Shown here one piece after another: positions 55,576 to 64,000 of a DNA stretch of 64,000 bases. The notes under the pieces were generated by a model, which did not search any database, had not been told where the DNA came from, and saw nothing but the letters and a program-made list of their open reading frames with translations. The position numbers were made by a program, and so were the translations under genes. Origin of the DNA: Riptortus pedestris (taxonomy: Eukaryota > Arthropoda > Insecta > Hemiptera > Alydidae); contig CM032233.1 in assembly GCA_019009955.1 (NCBI GenBank), forward strand, positions 120,034,501-120,098,500, written 5' to 3'. Positions within the stretch are counted from its first letter, which is position 1; every line of letters begins with the position of its first letter.

Positions 55576-56963
55576 GCTCTAATAAGACCCTTAAAGTGCT
55601 GTCGACAGATGCGTGTGTAAAATGAAATTCTACTTAGTTTTGAATCTGAATATGTAGCCTCGGCACCAAATATTAAATGCAGAAAGGAAGCAAAAAAATA
55701 AATATCTAAACTTAAAAAAAAAAACGAATTTAAGCTAAAATAAGTTCTACGCAGGCAGCCCATACGTGTTTATCTTAAGCTGTATATAAGGAATAAGAAA
55801 ATAAAATAAAATAAAACTATTATTCGCTGTAGGTCGATAGGTACATGTTCTCAGAAGCCAAATGGTAGCTATCGAAGAGGATAAACGAAAGTTGGTTGTG
55901 CCTGGTTCTTTGTGGACTCCAACGAGAAAAAGGCAGGTGGTTCCTGGGAGGTGACGACATCATGACAAACAGAGTCAGCCCTGAACGTCGAGTAATGAGC
56001 CATTAACGATCTTCCTCCATTCGATTTGTGAGCAATGCCCGAGAGTAAGAACCCCCTCAAACGACGAATTTTTCTTTGGAGTCGGTTTCCTTTAGAAAAA
56101 GGATACTTTTGAAGTAGCTCACAAAAGAAGGCTTCATATCTTTACGAATCATTGTGAATCAGTGCCAAAACAGGATCATTTTGAATTAATATTTTATGGT
56201 CATAGATATGGAGAGACTGGAGAAGATAAAAAAACAATACTTGAAGGAAAGAGTTAAGGAAAAAAACCAGTTATTATTCCTTTAAGGAAATGCATACCTT
56301 ATAATTGCAATAAGCTTAATTTATTAAAAAAAAACACCTCTCCAGATTTTTCAATAAAATAAACCTCAGAAAGAGAGTTTAAGCGATATTGCTTGTTCAA
56401 TTCATCAGAATTTATCGGCTCCGATAAAGTATAAAAACTGGAAGTAAGAAAAGATAGAAGAAATTTAAGGGGGAAGAGGCGACGCGCCTTTTCCTCTTCT
56501 TAAATCACATCGATATTTTATTAATTTCATCAAGTCAGAAACAGAGCGGCTCTTTATTTCTTTCCGAATAAAAGTAAGGGCATAAAATAACAAACCTAAT
56601 AGTACTGTGTGATTCAACTTATGTGTATAATACCGCTTTAAGTATAAGTTTTAACTTTTCCAGAAAATTTGGTAGCTCTTATTTATGAATACGATAGGTT
56701 ATCCCTCGCTCGACTCCAACCAAAATGAAGAAGAATTCATTCTACTAAATTAAACAAATTTATCGTGGAAAAATATGGCCTATTGAAGAATTGCGATTTC
56801 CTCCGTCCCTGTTACATTATAAGTCGAACAAAATAGATCTGCATATAATCCCTCCTATACAATGTTTCCACAAATAAGAGAATTGTTTTTTACAATTTCG
56901 ATATTTCACATCCTCTGCAACTCCAACATCCTATAGTCCAATATGATCGGGACGCTGCATATA
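55576..56963. other. no gene recognised
   Basis: About 1.4 kb. The 77-codon and 63-codon minus frames (55530-55763, 55869-56060) show no recognisable domain. An AATAAA-type run (AAATAAAATAAAATAAAACT) lies near 55801. Confidence 0.4.
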
Positions 56964-57177
56964 TACTGCTCAAAAATGAATAAGGATATTGGTTATTTTT
57001 TTCTTATCCTATTAATTTTAATTAAATCGACCTTAATTAAATAACCTTTTTATGAGGGAAAAAGACAATAATTTCTATTGATAATGATATTTATAATTAA
57101 AAAAAAAAAAAGCTAGGGCCCATAAATACCACAAAACCTACCAACCTACCAATATCCCTATTCATTTTTGAGCAGTT
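56964..57177. mobile_element. Tc1-like MITE
   Basis: A 214-bp element with roughly 31-base terminal inverted repeats (left ACTGCTCAAAAATGAATAAG, right the complement of CTATTCATTTTTGAGCAGT) with two mismatches, and TA on both sides. CTGCTCAAAAA is a common start of Tc1/mariner ends. The A+T-rich interior has no coding content. Confidence 0.8.
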
Positions 57178-57419
57178 TATTTTACTAATAATTCAAAAAC
57201 TTAAATGCTCAGTTTCATTAAAATAAATCGCAAAAGTCAGACCTTCTACACATTTATGTTATCGATTCGCAAGTGGAATTCGTTAGATCACTAATTATCA
57301 GGCTAATGATCCATAAATTTGTATTATTACCCCAATTTATTTGAATTTAGATTTGATAAAAATCCTTACCCTGAGTAGCTATTCAGGATATTGATTAGAG
57401 AAGTAATAACTTAATGAAT

Positions 57420-58200
57420 AAACGTCCGCCACGCAAGGGCTGCGTAAAATAAGCAGATTTTCCACCTAACCATATATTCTCTATTTCTAAATAAAATCTG
57501 ACGAGCAGAACCAGAGGTTAACAGAAAACTGAAAAAAACCCACCACGCAGGGGATACAGAAACTAAGCAGATTTCCCACGTGAAGTTTTAAAATAGATAA
57601 ATCTACATACTTGCAACACATAACTACTACGTGAATATTCAGTGAACAAATACAAAGGACAATGAGAAATCTGTCAGTCAATTTAAATTTTAATAACCTC
57701 CATAACGGAAAGCGGAATTGCAACAAACAGATCAGCCAACCTCTCAGAGCTGAATGATAGAAATATATTTCGTCCGAAAGAAAAGTAATTACCGAAATAT
57801 ATCTGAATATGATATATAATTATATTGAGAAAACCATTTACTATATCTAGTTCTTTAATTTATAATGAAGCAGAATACTTTTTGTCTCAATCGTCCTTAA
57901 TTTTAGTAATACACGAAGAAAAGACTGGGGGGGGGGTTGAGAGCGTATTTGTATGTATCACTTATAGAACAGATTAGTTGAATACAATATTTGGTATTTC
58001 AGCTTGAAATAAGACTGTTCATGATATATTGGCTTATTCATAACGTCAGATGACAAAGAAGGCGTTTACTGAAGGCCGAAAACTCAAAAATTCAAAGATC
58101 TCGGTCAATATTCGAGATACAGAAAGAACAAGCATTAGTTTGTAATAAGATTGGTTATATTCAATTTTTCTTAATGAATTATAGTAACGGAAATATTTCC
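57420..58200 (-). repeat. HL repeat, long form, with two 3' termini in tandem
   Basis: A first terminus at 57420-57470 (CGTCCGCCACGCAAGGGCTG) is followed by about 60 bases of other sequence and a second terminus at 57532-57590 (CCACCACGCAGGGGATACAG, AACTAAGCAGATTTCCCACG). The long cassette follows up to TAACGGAAATATTTCC. The TA core is missing. Confidence 0.85.
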
Positions 58201-58442
58201 ACTTACTGGTACGACACCACCTCACCATATATTCTCTATTTCTAAATAAAATCTGATGAGCAGAACAACAGGTGTACTGAAAACTTAAAAAGTTCATCAT
58301 GCAGGAGATACGTGAACTAAGCAGATTCCCCACGGACCTCATTTTCATCATCTCCAGGGTAGGATCGATGGGCATTTGAAGAAATGTTTGGAAGGTGGTG
58401 TCATTTGTACAACCTCAATAGATGATTTTCCTTGTGGGAAAA
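58201..58442 (-). repeat. HL fragments joined to a copied spacer
   Basis: The spacer at 57467-57530 (CATATATTCTCTATTTCTAA, ATAAAATCTGA.GAGCAGAAC) is repeated at 58218-58285. Then comes a worn 3' terminus (AAAGTTCATCATGCAGGAGA) joined at GCAGATTCCCCACGG to a 5' block (ACCTCATTTTCATCATCTCC ... ACAACCTCAATAGATGATTT). Confidence 0.75.
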
Positions 58443-58530
58443 AACGCATGAATCACTCCAATCATTGTGTAGCATTAATTCTAAACTCTTATAGGCATTA
58501 TACGATTCTTTTGACTTTTTGATTATTGTC

Positions 58531-58960
58531 TAATGGCAAGGGTCACCAATAACAACAGATTTCTTTTCCCGTAAACTTTATTTACATTACACTACATGTT
58601 TCGAGGCTTAACTAACACTTCTTCAAGGCCATTTTATTTTTCACAAAATAATAACAGTGTTTCAACGACCTCTCCAGTGCAGAAGGGACTGTCTCAACGA
58701 ATGTAAGAGGGAAAGAGCACTTCAGAACTGTAAGTACGCAATATGTAATTAAATTTAATAGCTATATAATTTAAGTATAAACATATTAATGTGGTATGTA
58801 GCAGTGAATTACAATTGGATTTTTTTTAAAATCAATGCTATTATTTTTTAAAAAGGAATGGCTCCAGAAGAGATGATAGTTAAGCCTCGAAACATGTAGG
58901 GCAATGTGAATAAAGTTTGCCGTTAAAGAAATGTGTTGTTATTGGTGACCCTTCCCATTA
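58531..58960. repeat. palindromic repeat with Penelope-like terminal sequence
   Basis: A 430-bp segment with inverted arms of about 110 bp (left TAATGGCAAGGGTCACCAAT ... TGTTTCGAGGCTTAACTAAC; right the inverse, with TTAAGCCTCGAAACATGTAG and AATAAAGTTTGCCG). A single right arm recurs at 60475-60636. The sequence CTTGAAGA, a stem, then CGAAACATGT (minus strand 58632-58592) resembles terminal repeats of Penelope-like elements, which often carry hammerhead ribozyme motifs. No reverse transcriptase is present here. Confidence 0.6.
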
Positions 58961-59031
58961 AAAAATAAACAACATGTCAAATGAACAGTATTGTGCCTAT
59001 AAGAATTTAGAATTAATGTGATAGAATGATT

Positions 59032-59161
59032 TGAGTGATTCAAGCGTTTATCCCTCAACGAAAATCAGCTATTGGTTGTACTCATGACACGACTATTGAA
59101 AAATTTCTTTTAATGTCCATCGATCCTACCCAGATGATGATAAGGTCCGTTCAGAACTATA

Positions 59162-59225
<64 letters not shown>

Positions 59226-59485
59226 ACAGTTAACGCTCTAATGGTTGCAATTTTGTTTGATCATTACCAAACTTGGTATTTAATCGTAAAAGGTTATGTA
59301 AAAGGTTTAGAGGGGGAATTTCGTAAAGTTAAAAAATCTCCGTTACTATAATTCAAATCAAAGAATTGTACATAAACAATCTTATTACAAACTAATGGTT
59401 ATTCTTTCTGTATCTCAAATATTTACAGAGATACTTGCATTCTTTAAATTCTGAGCCTTCAGTAAACCCCCCTTCTTTGTTATCG
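59032..59485 (+). repeat. HL repeat, 3'-truncated
   Basis: 5' end with a damaged palindrome (TTATCCCTCAACGAAAATCA), intact block, long TA core (about 59167-59221), GTTAACGCTCTAATGGTTGC, and the start of the long cassette (CTTCAGTAAACCCCCCTTCT). It ends near 59485. Confidence 0.85.
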
Positions 59486-60156
59486 CATATTTCGAATTAG
59501 CCAATATACAGGGTGATTACTGGGAAACGCATATTTTTGACTTGCGTAGTATACAAGGAATGTCGTTCGGCGACGGCCGTAAGTTGTTGCGCTTTGGAGG
59601 GGGGAGTGTGCAGTTTCGGTTGTAGCCGAGATGTGGAACGTTGTGCATCGTACGTTTGTCATGCGACGGTTTCCGGCACGGGGCCGGCCCTCCCCAGTGG
59701 CAGCAGTAAGCCCCCGCTGTGTACCTGCTGGGTAGGGGAACCGTAGGAACAGTAGGTCCTTAGTCTTTGCTGTTCCGGGCAGGGGATCACTCCTGCCTTA
59801 ATGGGGTAAGTTCTAGCGGCTTACTCAATGTGAACTACGGGCTGGGTGTTGTCCGGAGTGGAGGCTTGCCTTCACTGCCGGTCATAGACGTAGTGGTCGT
59901 GTGTTCAAAGCACGAGGACATACAGGCCAGGTAAACTGGTACATGTATGGGAGTTCGTGTGGGAGCTGGGCAGTAGGAGACTGTCCTTCCATAGGATTCG
60001 CTTCTGACCATCGTAGGGAATCCTCAGTCACCATGAGGCGTTGGATTGGTGTAGGATGGATTAAGACCTCACGGCTAGGTGCCTCCTACATTGTAGCCAC
60101 ACCTCGAAATGGGTACTCAATGTCATGCGACGGTTTTACGCAAATAAATGGCATGG
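59486..60156. other. G+C-richer stretch, unassigned
   Basis: From about 59500 (ACAGGGTGATTACTGGGAAA) to 60080 the base composition is clearly richer in G+C than its surroundings. ACAGGGTGATT resembles the ends of several arthropod DNA transposons. The 143-codon frame at 59901-60332 runs in a different frame from the transposase trace at 60157 and has no recognisable domain. Confidence 0.4.
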
Positions 60157-60250
60157 TGCTATCCCTGATCCTAACACGATATTGTGTTGGATACATAATG
60201 TTAACACGACTGAATCTTTGCTTGAGAAAAAACCTCCTGGCCATTCCTAG
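60157..60250 (+). pseudogene. helix-turn-helix remnant of a transposase (DUF4817-like)
   Basis: The plus strand reads WHGAIPDPNTILCWIHNVNT then TESLLEKKPPGHS and a stop. The order HG.IP...TI..W..NF..TGS...KKPPGRPR is common in the N-terminal helix-turn-helix domain of DUF4817-type transposon proteins of insects. Only about 30 residues are preserved and no catalytic region follows. It may belong with the G+C-richer segment that begins near 59500. Confidence 0.45.
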
Positions 60251-60474
60251 AGATATGTTAGCAAAAGCCGTAGCAAGTTTTAAAGAAACCTTCAACACTG
60301 CATCCAAGCAGGTGACCACCTTAGAGATGTAATTTTTAAACGCTAAATTGTAAGTAATTTTATTCTGAAATTGCATATTGTGTACACTGTTTTTCCACTC
60401 ATAAATACATTTTTTGCTTTGAAGTGCCTGAGTATTCGTTATTTGAAAAACATGTGTTTCTCGGTAATCATAAA

Positions 60475-60636
60475 GCAGTGAATTATATATATTTTTTTAA
60501 ATTAATGTTATTATTTTTTGAATAGGAACGACCCCTGAAGAGGTAGTAGTTAAGTCCTGAAGCATATATATATAGGACAATGTGAATAAAGTTTGCTGGG
60601 AAAGAAATGTGTTGTTATTGGTGACCCTTGCCATGA
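60475..60636 (+). repeat. single arm of the palindromic Penelope-like repeat
   Basis: Matches 58805-58960: GCAGTGAATTA, TTATTATTTTTT.AA.AGGAA, CCTGAAGAGGTAGTAGTTAA, GGACAATGTGAATAAAGTTT, TGTGTTGTTATTGGTGACCC. Confidence 0.7.
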
Positions 60637-61532
60637 AAATATGAAAAACATATAAGAATATTGGGTCCAGAATGGAAAGGATTCTTTTTACGTAGATATT
60701 CCGTAAATTGAAAACAATGTGCAAATACAGCATGCTATTACTTTTCGCCTCTTCAGAATATTTTCCAATAAGCATAAAATCTGCGTATGGATGAAAATAT
60801 ATTTCGCTTGACATAAATCTGATTAACCCCAGTCCTGTAGGAGAAAGAAGTTGAATTGTTCTCCATTGGAAGAATTTATTACATTCAATATCAAAATGTC
60901 GTAAGAGTTGACGAGACGAGAGTGGGATGGGGGGAAGGTAGTGCCCTGAATCTGGCTTTAATATTTTCTGAATGCGTGATGAAATTGCGTGTTTCTCCAC
61001 GGTTGCTATGTGCCCTCACCTTTGCCTCCCCACTCCCTCTACTATCCCAATCCACCCTCTGCCTTTCTCTGACTGTTATTACTTTCCATTCATTCTTGAA
61101 ATTTGTTTCCTTCAATCCATTCACTCCACCCTACATTAGGCAGGAGTATCATTCCTTTCCTCTGCCCCGCTCTTTTGTCGCCTGAATGCCAATAGTTGGA
61201 TGAACGTGAAAGGTGCAGGGAGTACGAGAGATGAAATGTACGACGGAAAATGAAGACGCAGTTTCGATATGAGTCTACACTGAACTTGTGTGTGCTTACA
61301 TTTTCCCAATGAAATAAATCCCACGCAGCCATGTGGATGTACTCTGTATGGTAACATTATAGTAAATCAGACGACTCTTTTCAGTATAACAGATCATGTG
61401 TATAAGAATGACACAGTTCAACATGTTGTGAAGGAATACCTTCTGATCCTCACCTTCAACACCTTAGTGATGGTTCATATTCTATAATATGTTTGACATC
61501 TCCTAAATCATAGAATTCCTTAGTCACAATTG
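60637..61532. other. no gene recognised
   Basis: Overlapping frames on both strands (up to 167 codons on the minus strand, 60497-61000) show no recognisable domain, and the longest starts inside the repeat arm. A C/T-rich tract occurs near 61015-61075. I regard the frames as chance. Confidence 0.4.
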
Positions 61533-61965
61533 AAGATCTGCGTAAACTAAGCAGATTTCCCTTAGAAAGTATTACAATAGATAAATCTACATACTGGTAA
61601 GTGCACCACAGTGAATACAAAGGAAAGCGTCTGCAATGTAAACAAACAGGTCTGCCGAAAACAAACCTCTCAAAGCTGAATAAAATGATAAAAATATTCA
61701 TCACCGGAAAGAAAAACGATTACCGAAATATATCTGAATATAACATATTAATTTTATTAAAAGCTATTGACTATATCTAATACTGTAATTTAGAATGAAT
61801 CAGAATAATTTTTATCTCGATTACTCAAATTTTAGTAGTCCAAGAACTTAAGACGGGGGATTAACAGAACGTATTTCCATATATCTCGGTTAAAATTCAA
61901 GATAGAGGATAAATGAATATATTAGCACCTATAATACATTTAATTTGCAATAAGATTGGTTCTTC
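61533..61965 (-). repeat. HL repeat, long form, truncated at both ends
   Basis: Starts within the hairpin (CTGCGTAAACTAAGCAGATT), runs through the long cassette (TTAATTTTATTAAAAGCTAT, CAAATTTTAGTAGTCCAAGA) and stops at AATTTGCAATAAGATTGGTT, where Penelope-like sequence begins. Confidence 0.85.
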
Positions 61966-62784
61966 AAACCTTGGTCGAGGGTATCATTATTGATACTTCA
62001 GGGATTATTTCCCACCATATATTTTAATTTTAGTATTGTCATACCTCTCGGTGAGGACTGTCGTCACTGGCTGATGGTTGAGTACCGCAGGCAAGCGCTT
62101 TCGATGCGATTGCATCATCTTCAAGCCTGTTAATAGTTGTACTGAGTTGGTTGACCGTCAGTCAGTGGGTTGTATGCTCTGTTCACCGTATTAGTTGTTT
62201 ACGTTTAGTCCAGATCTGTTTACTTACCACTAAGATCTGTCAAACGGGGTGCGTTTTAACTAGTGTTCAGGTAAATTGTTATCGTGTAGTGGGTCATTGT
62301 CCTCATCAGTATGGATGTTTACATTTCTAGTGTTATTGTTGTGCGGTGGTTTGGTGTAGTTTGATATGTAGATACGGGTATAATGTAATATTTGTAACAT
62401 TGTTATTATACATTAAAAATGATGTATCATAGATAAATAAATAAATGATTAAATACAATATGGAACTACCTGCGTTGTCGCTTTGTCCGTTGGCGTCTTC
62501 CGTTTATTATTCCTTTTAAATAGTTGTAGTGGTCTGAAGATTGTGTCCGAGCTAGTGTTGAGCTGTTCGTTGATGATGTCTCCGTTGAATGTCCGTTGTT
62601 TGTATATCTCCATATTCTCTAGTATGTCCAATCGTCGGCCTTTCGTTTGTCGGTGTAGAAGTTTCATGCTGTCGGCTATACTCGTCGGGTCGTGGCAGTG
62701 GTCGTTCAGGTGGTTGGCGAAATTGGAGTCTCGTTTGTTAAGTCTGAATGAGCGGATGTGTTCGGTTAATTTTAGCTTTGACAA
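61966..62784 (-). mobile_element. Penelope-like element, 3' part
   Basis: Combines a C-terminal endonuclease remnant (62784-62449) with about 480 bp of downstream sequence on the minus strand. That downstream part has GGCTTGAAGATGATGCAATC and GCATCGAAAGCGCTTG (62129-62094), the conserved look of Penelope-like terminal repeats. A (AAATAAATAAAT)-type run lies at about 62425-62445. The reverse transcriptase is not present. Confidence 0.7.
62449..62784 (-). pseudogene. Penelope-like element C-terminus (GIY-YIG endonuclease tail)
   Basis: An open 111-codon minus-strand frame reads LKLTEHIRSFRLNKRDSNFA, NHLNDHCHDPTSIADSMKLL, HRQTKGRRLDILENMEIYKQ, DIINEQLN. The pattern R..EH.......SNFA.H....H.......K.L....KG..L...E..EI is the second half of the GIY-YIG endonuclease domain of Penelope-like elements. 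It includes the conserved Glu in LENMEIYK. The GIY-YIG motif itself and all of the reverse transcriptase are missing. The frame has no ATG at its 5' end, so it is a 5'-truncated piece. Confidence 0.82.
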
Positions 62785-63690
62785 GAGATCTTATTATAGA
62801 TCGACGGATCACGTTGTTCCAATAATAGAGTTTTTAATTTATATCTAGTGATATACACCTTTTAGGTTGCTGACTTTGTTTATTTTAGTTAATATTTTAG
62901 TTATCTAGCTGACTAGATGCAATATGTATTGTTTTACTGTTATCCTAGGGATTTTCTTCAGTAGCTGTGTGCTTCAGCATCTCAATGAGCAGCCCCACAA
63001 ACTGTATATAAATTTGTAGAATAAACTGATTCTCCCAATTTTTTGAACTCACATATAGGAAGGGAGATATTTCGAATTTTCGAGCATTTCCACCTCGCGT
63101 CATTAGTATGTCGAAATAGTTTATGGATTACTGCAATTTTCCAAACTTGAGTAAATTGGGAATGACACCTCATTGTAGTAGTGTAAAAAAATAGAAAATT
63201 CATTTCCTCCAAGATTGCTATATCATACATGACTTTACCACTCCTCCCCAATATCTAGCATTTAAAGTAGCCAATGCACCTCTACAGGGACTATGTCTTT
63301 TATTACCCGCAATTCTTCCTTGAATTATTACAATACTTAAATACACATATTTCACCCTAAGTTTGGAAAGCCAGATCATTCTCTTTCATTACAGCACACG
63401 TGTGGCACCTGAATGATCATGAAATGTGAAGGTGGTAAACATATGTGGTGGGACGATGAAATGGGCGATTGAGAATGAAGGCAAAGATATAAGTGAGATA
63501 CCATTCAAAAATAAATTACCTTCAAGAGCAGGGAAGTGAATATTTTCTCCAACCGATGAATTGAATGATAATTCTGTAGAACAAATTATAGAATCGGCAT
63601 ATGATGTGTATCATGTACGGATTCCTCTCATATTTGAGTTATTTTTAAGAAGCAACGAATGACAGCGAACGGGATCAATTCTCCTCCCGC
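62785..63690. other. no gene recognised
   Basis: A+T-rich sequence. A scrap near 63055-63085 (ATATTTCGAATTTTCGAGCA) recalls an HL block. The 89-codon minus frame at 62982-63251 has no recognisable domain. Confidence 0.4.

Positions 63691-64000
<310 letters not shown>

Noticed and set aside
59901..60332. 143-codon plus-strand frame
   Set aside because: No domain is recognisable, and the helix-turn-helix trace at 60157-60250 is in another frame of the same region.
60497..61000. 167-codon minus-strand frame, the second longest in the window
   Set aside because: Its 3' part lies in a known repeat arm, it shows no domain or membrane pattern that I can support, and there is no exon context.
62483..62848. 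121-codon plus-strand frame
   Set aside because: Antisense to the Penelope-like endonuclease tail, which explains its openness.

Overview
The window is A+T-rich eukaryotic DNA with very long (TA)n, (GA)n and (TC)n tracts, no compact gene array, and a dense, nested population of transposable elements. The families recognisable from conserved protein motifs or termini are mariner, piggyBac, Helitron/Helentron-like, Penelope-like, Jockey-like, R1/I-like and RTE-like LINEs, a gypsy-like LTR element and tRNA-derived SINEs. Together they point to an arthropod, most likely an insect; the order cannot be fixed from this sequence. I found no convincing host protein gene and no rRNA or functional tRNA gene. 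Every protein-coding trace I can identify belongs to a mobile element, and nearly all are truncated or broken.

The dominant component is one dispersed family, called HL here, seen in more than 30 full or partial copies on both strands from 344 to 61965. A complete copy runs from a 5' end with a palindrome (GATTTCCCTTAAGGGAAATC), through a conserved block and a (TA)n core, then a second block and one of two alternative inner cassettes, to a 3' end with GGGAAATCTGCT, a short hairpin (CGCAGCCCCTGCG) and a T-run. The 12-base asymmetric inverted repeat (AGCAGATTTCCC / GGGAAATCTGCT), the 3' hairpin, the microsatellite core and the tandem or mosaic copies resemble non-autonomous Helentron (HINE/DINE-1-type) elements. 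In the strand field '+' means the palindrome end is on the left.

Layout. 0.3-1.7 kb: HL copy with a solo LTR in its TA core. 3.4-4.5 kb: piggyBac-like element P3. 4.8-7.2 kb: Helitron tail and HL pieces. 8.3-8.8 kb: purine microsatellite. 8.9-10.65 kb: decayed RTE-like LINE with an R1/I-like LINE inserted in it. 13.4-16.8 kb: HL copy with a nested mariner, then a recent 1.34-kb tandem duplication that starts inside the mariner. 16.8-17.7, 21-24.4 and 32.9-34 kb: Helitron-like copies ending in CTAG. 19.3-20.2, 37.1-38.3 and 48-50.8 kb: a foldback family with tRNA-like arms. 28.3-31 kb: a LINE tail, then an HL copy split by piggyBac-like P1. 39.6-40.7 kb: Jockey-like LINE. 41.1-43.2 kb: HL copy with a nested mellifera-type mariner. 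44.7-45.35 kb: SINE and LINE tail. 48.3-49.9 kb: piggyBac-like P2 inside a foldback element. 51.1-52.4 kb: HL copies with a SINE. 52.8-54.1 kb: degenerate tandem repeat with a LINE insertion. 54.7-55.6 kb: shrunken gypsy-like element and a Jockey tail. 57-57.2 kb: Tc1-like MITE. 58.5-60.6 kb: palindromic Penelope-like repeats. 62-62.8 kb: Penelope-like C-terminus.

The relationships are mainly insertional. Mariners and an LTR element have landed in the TA cores of HL copies, piggyBac-like elements in TTAA sites, and LINEs and SINEs have left 9-14 bp target duplications. These nests give a relative chronology: HL, foldback and RTE-like copies are older; mariner, piggyBac-like, R1-like and SINE insertions are later; the 14-16.7 kb duplication is among the youngest events.
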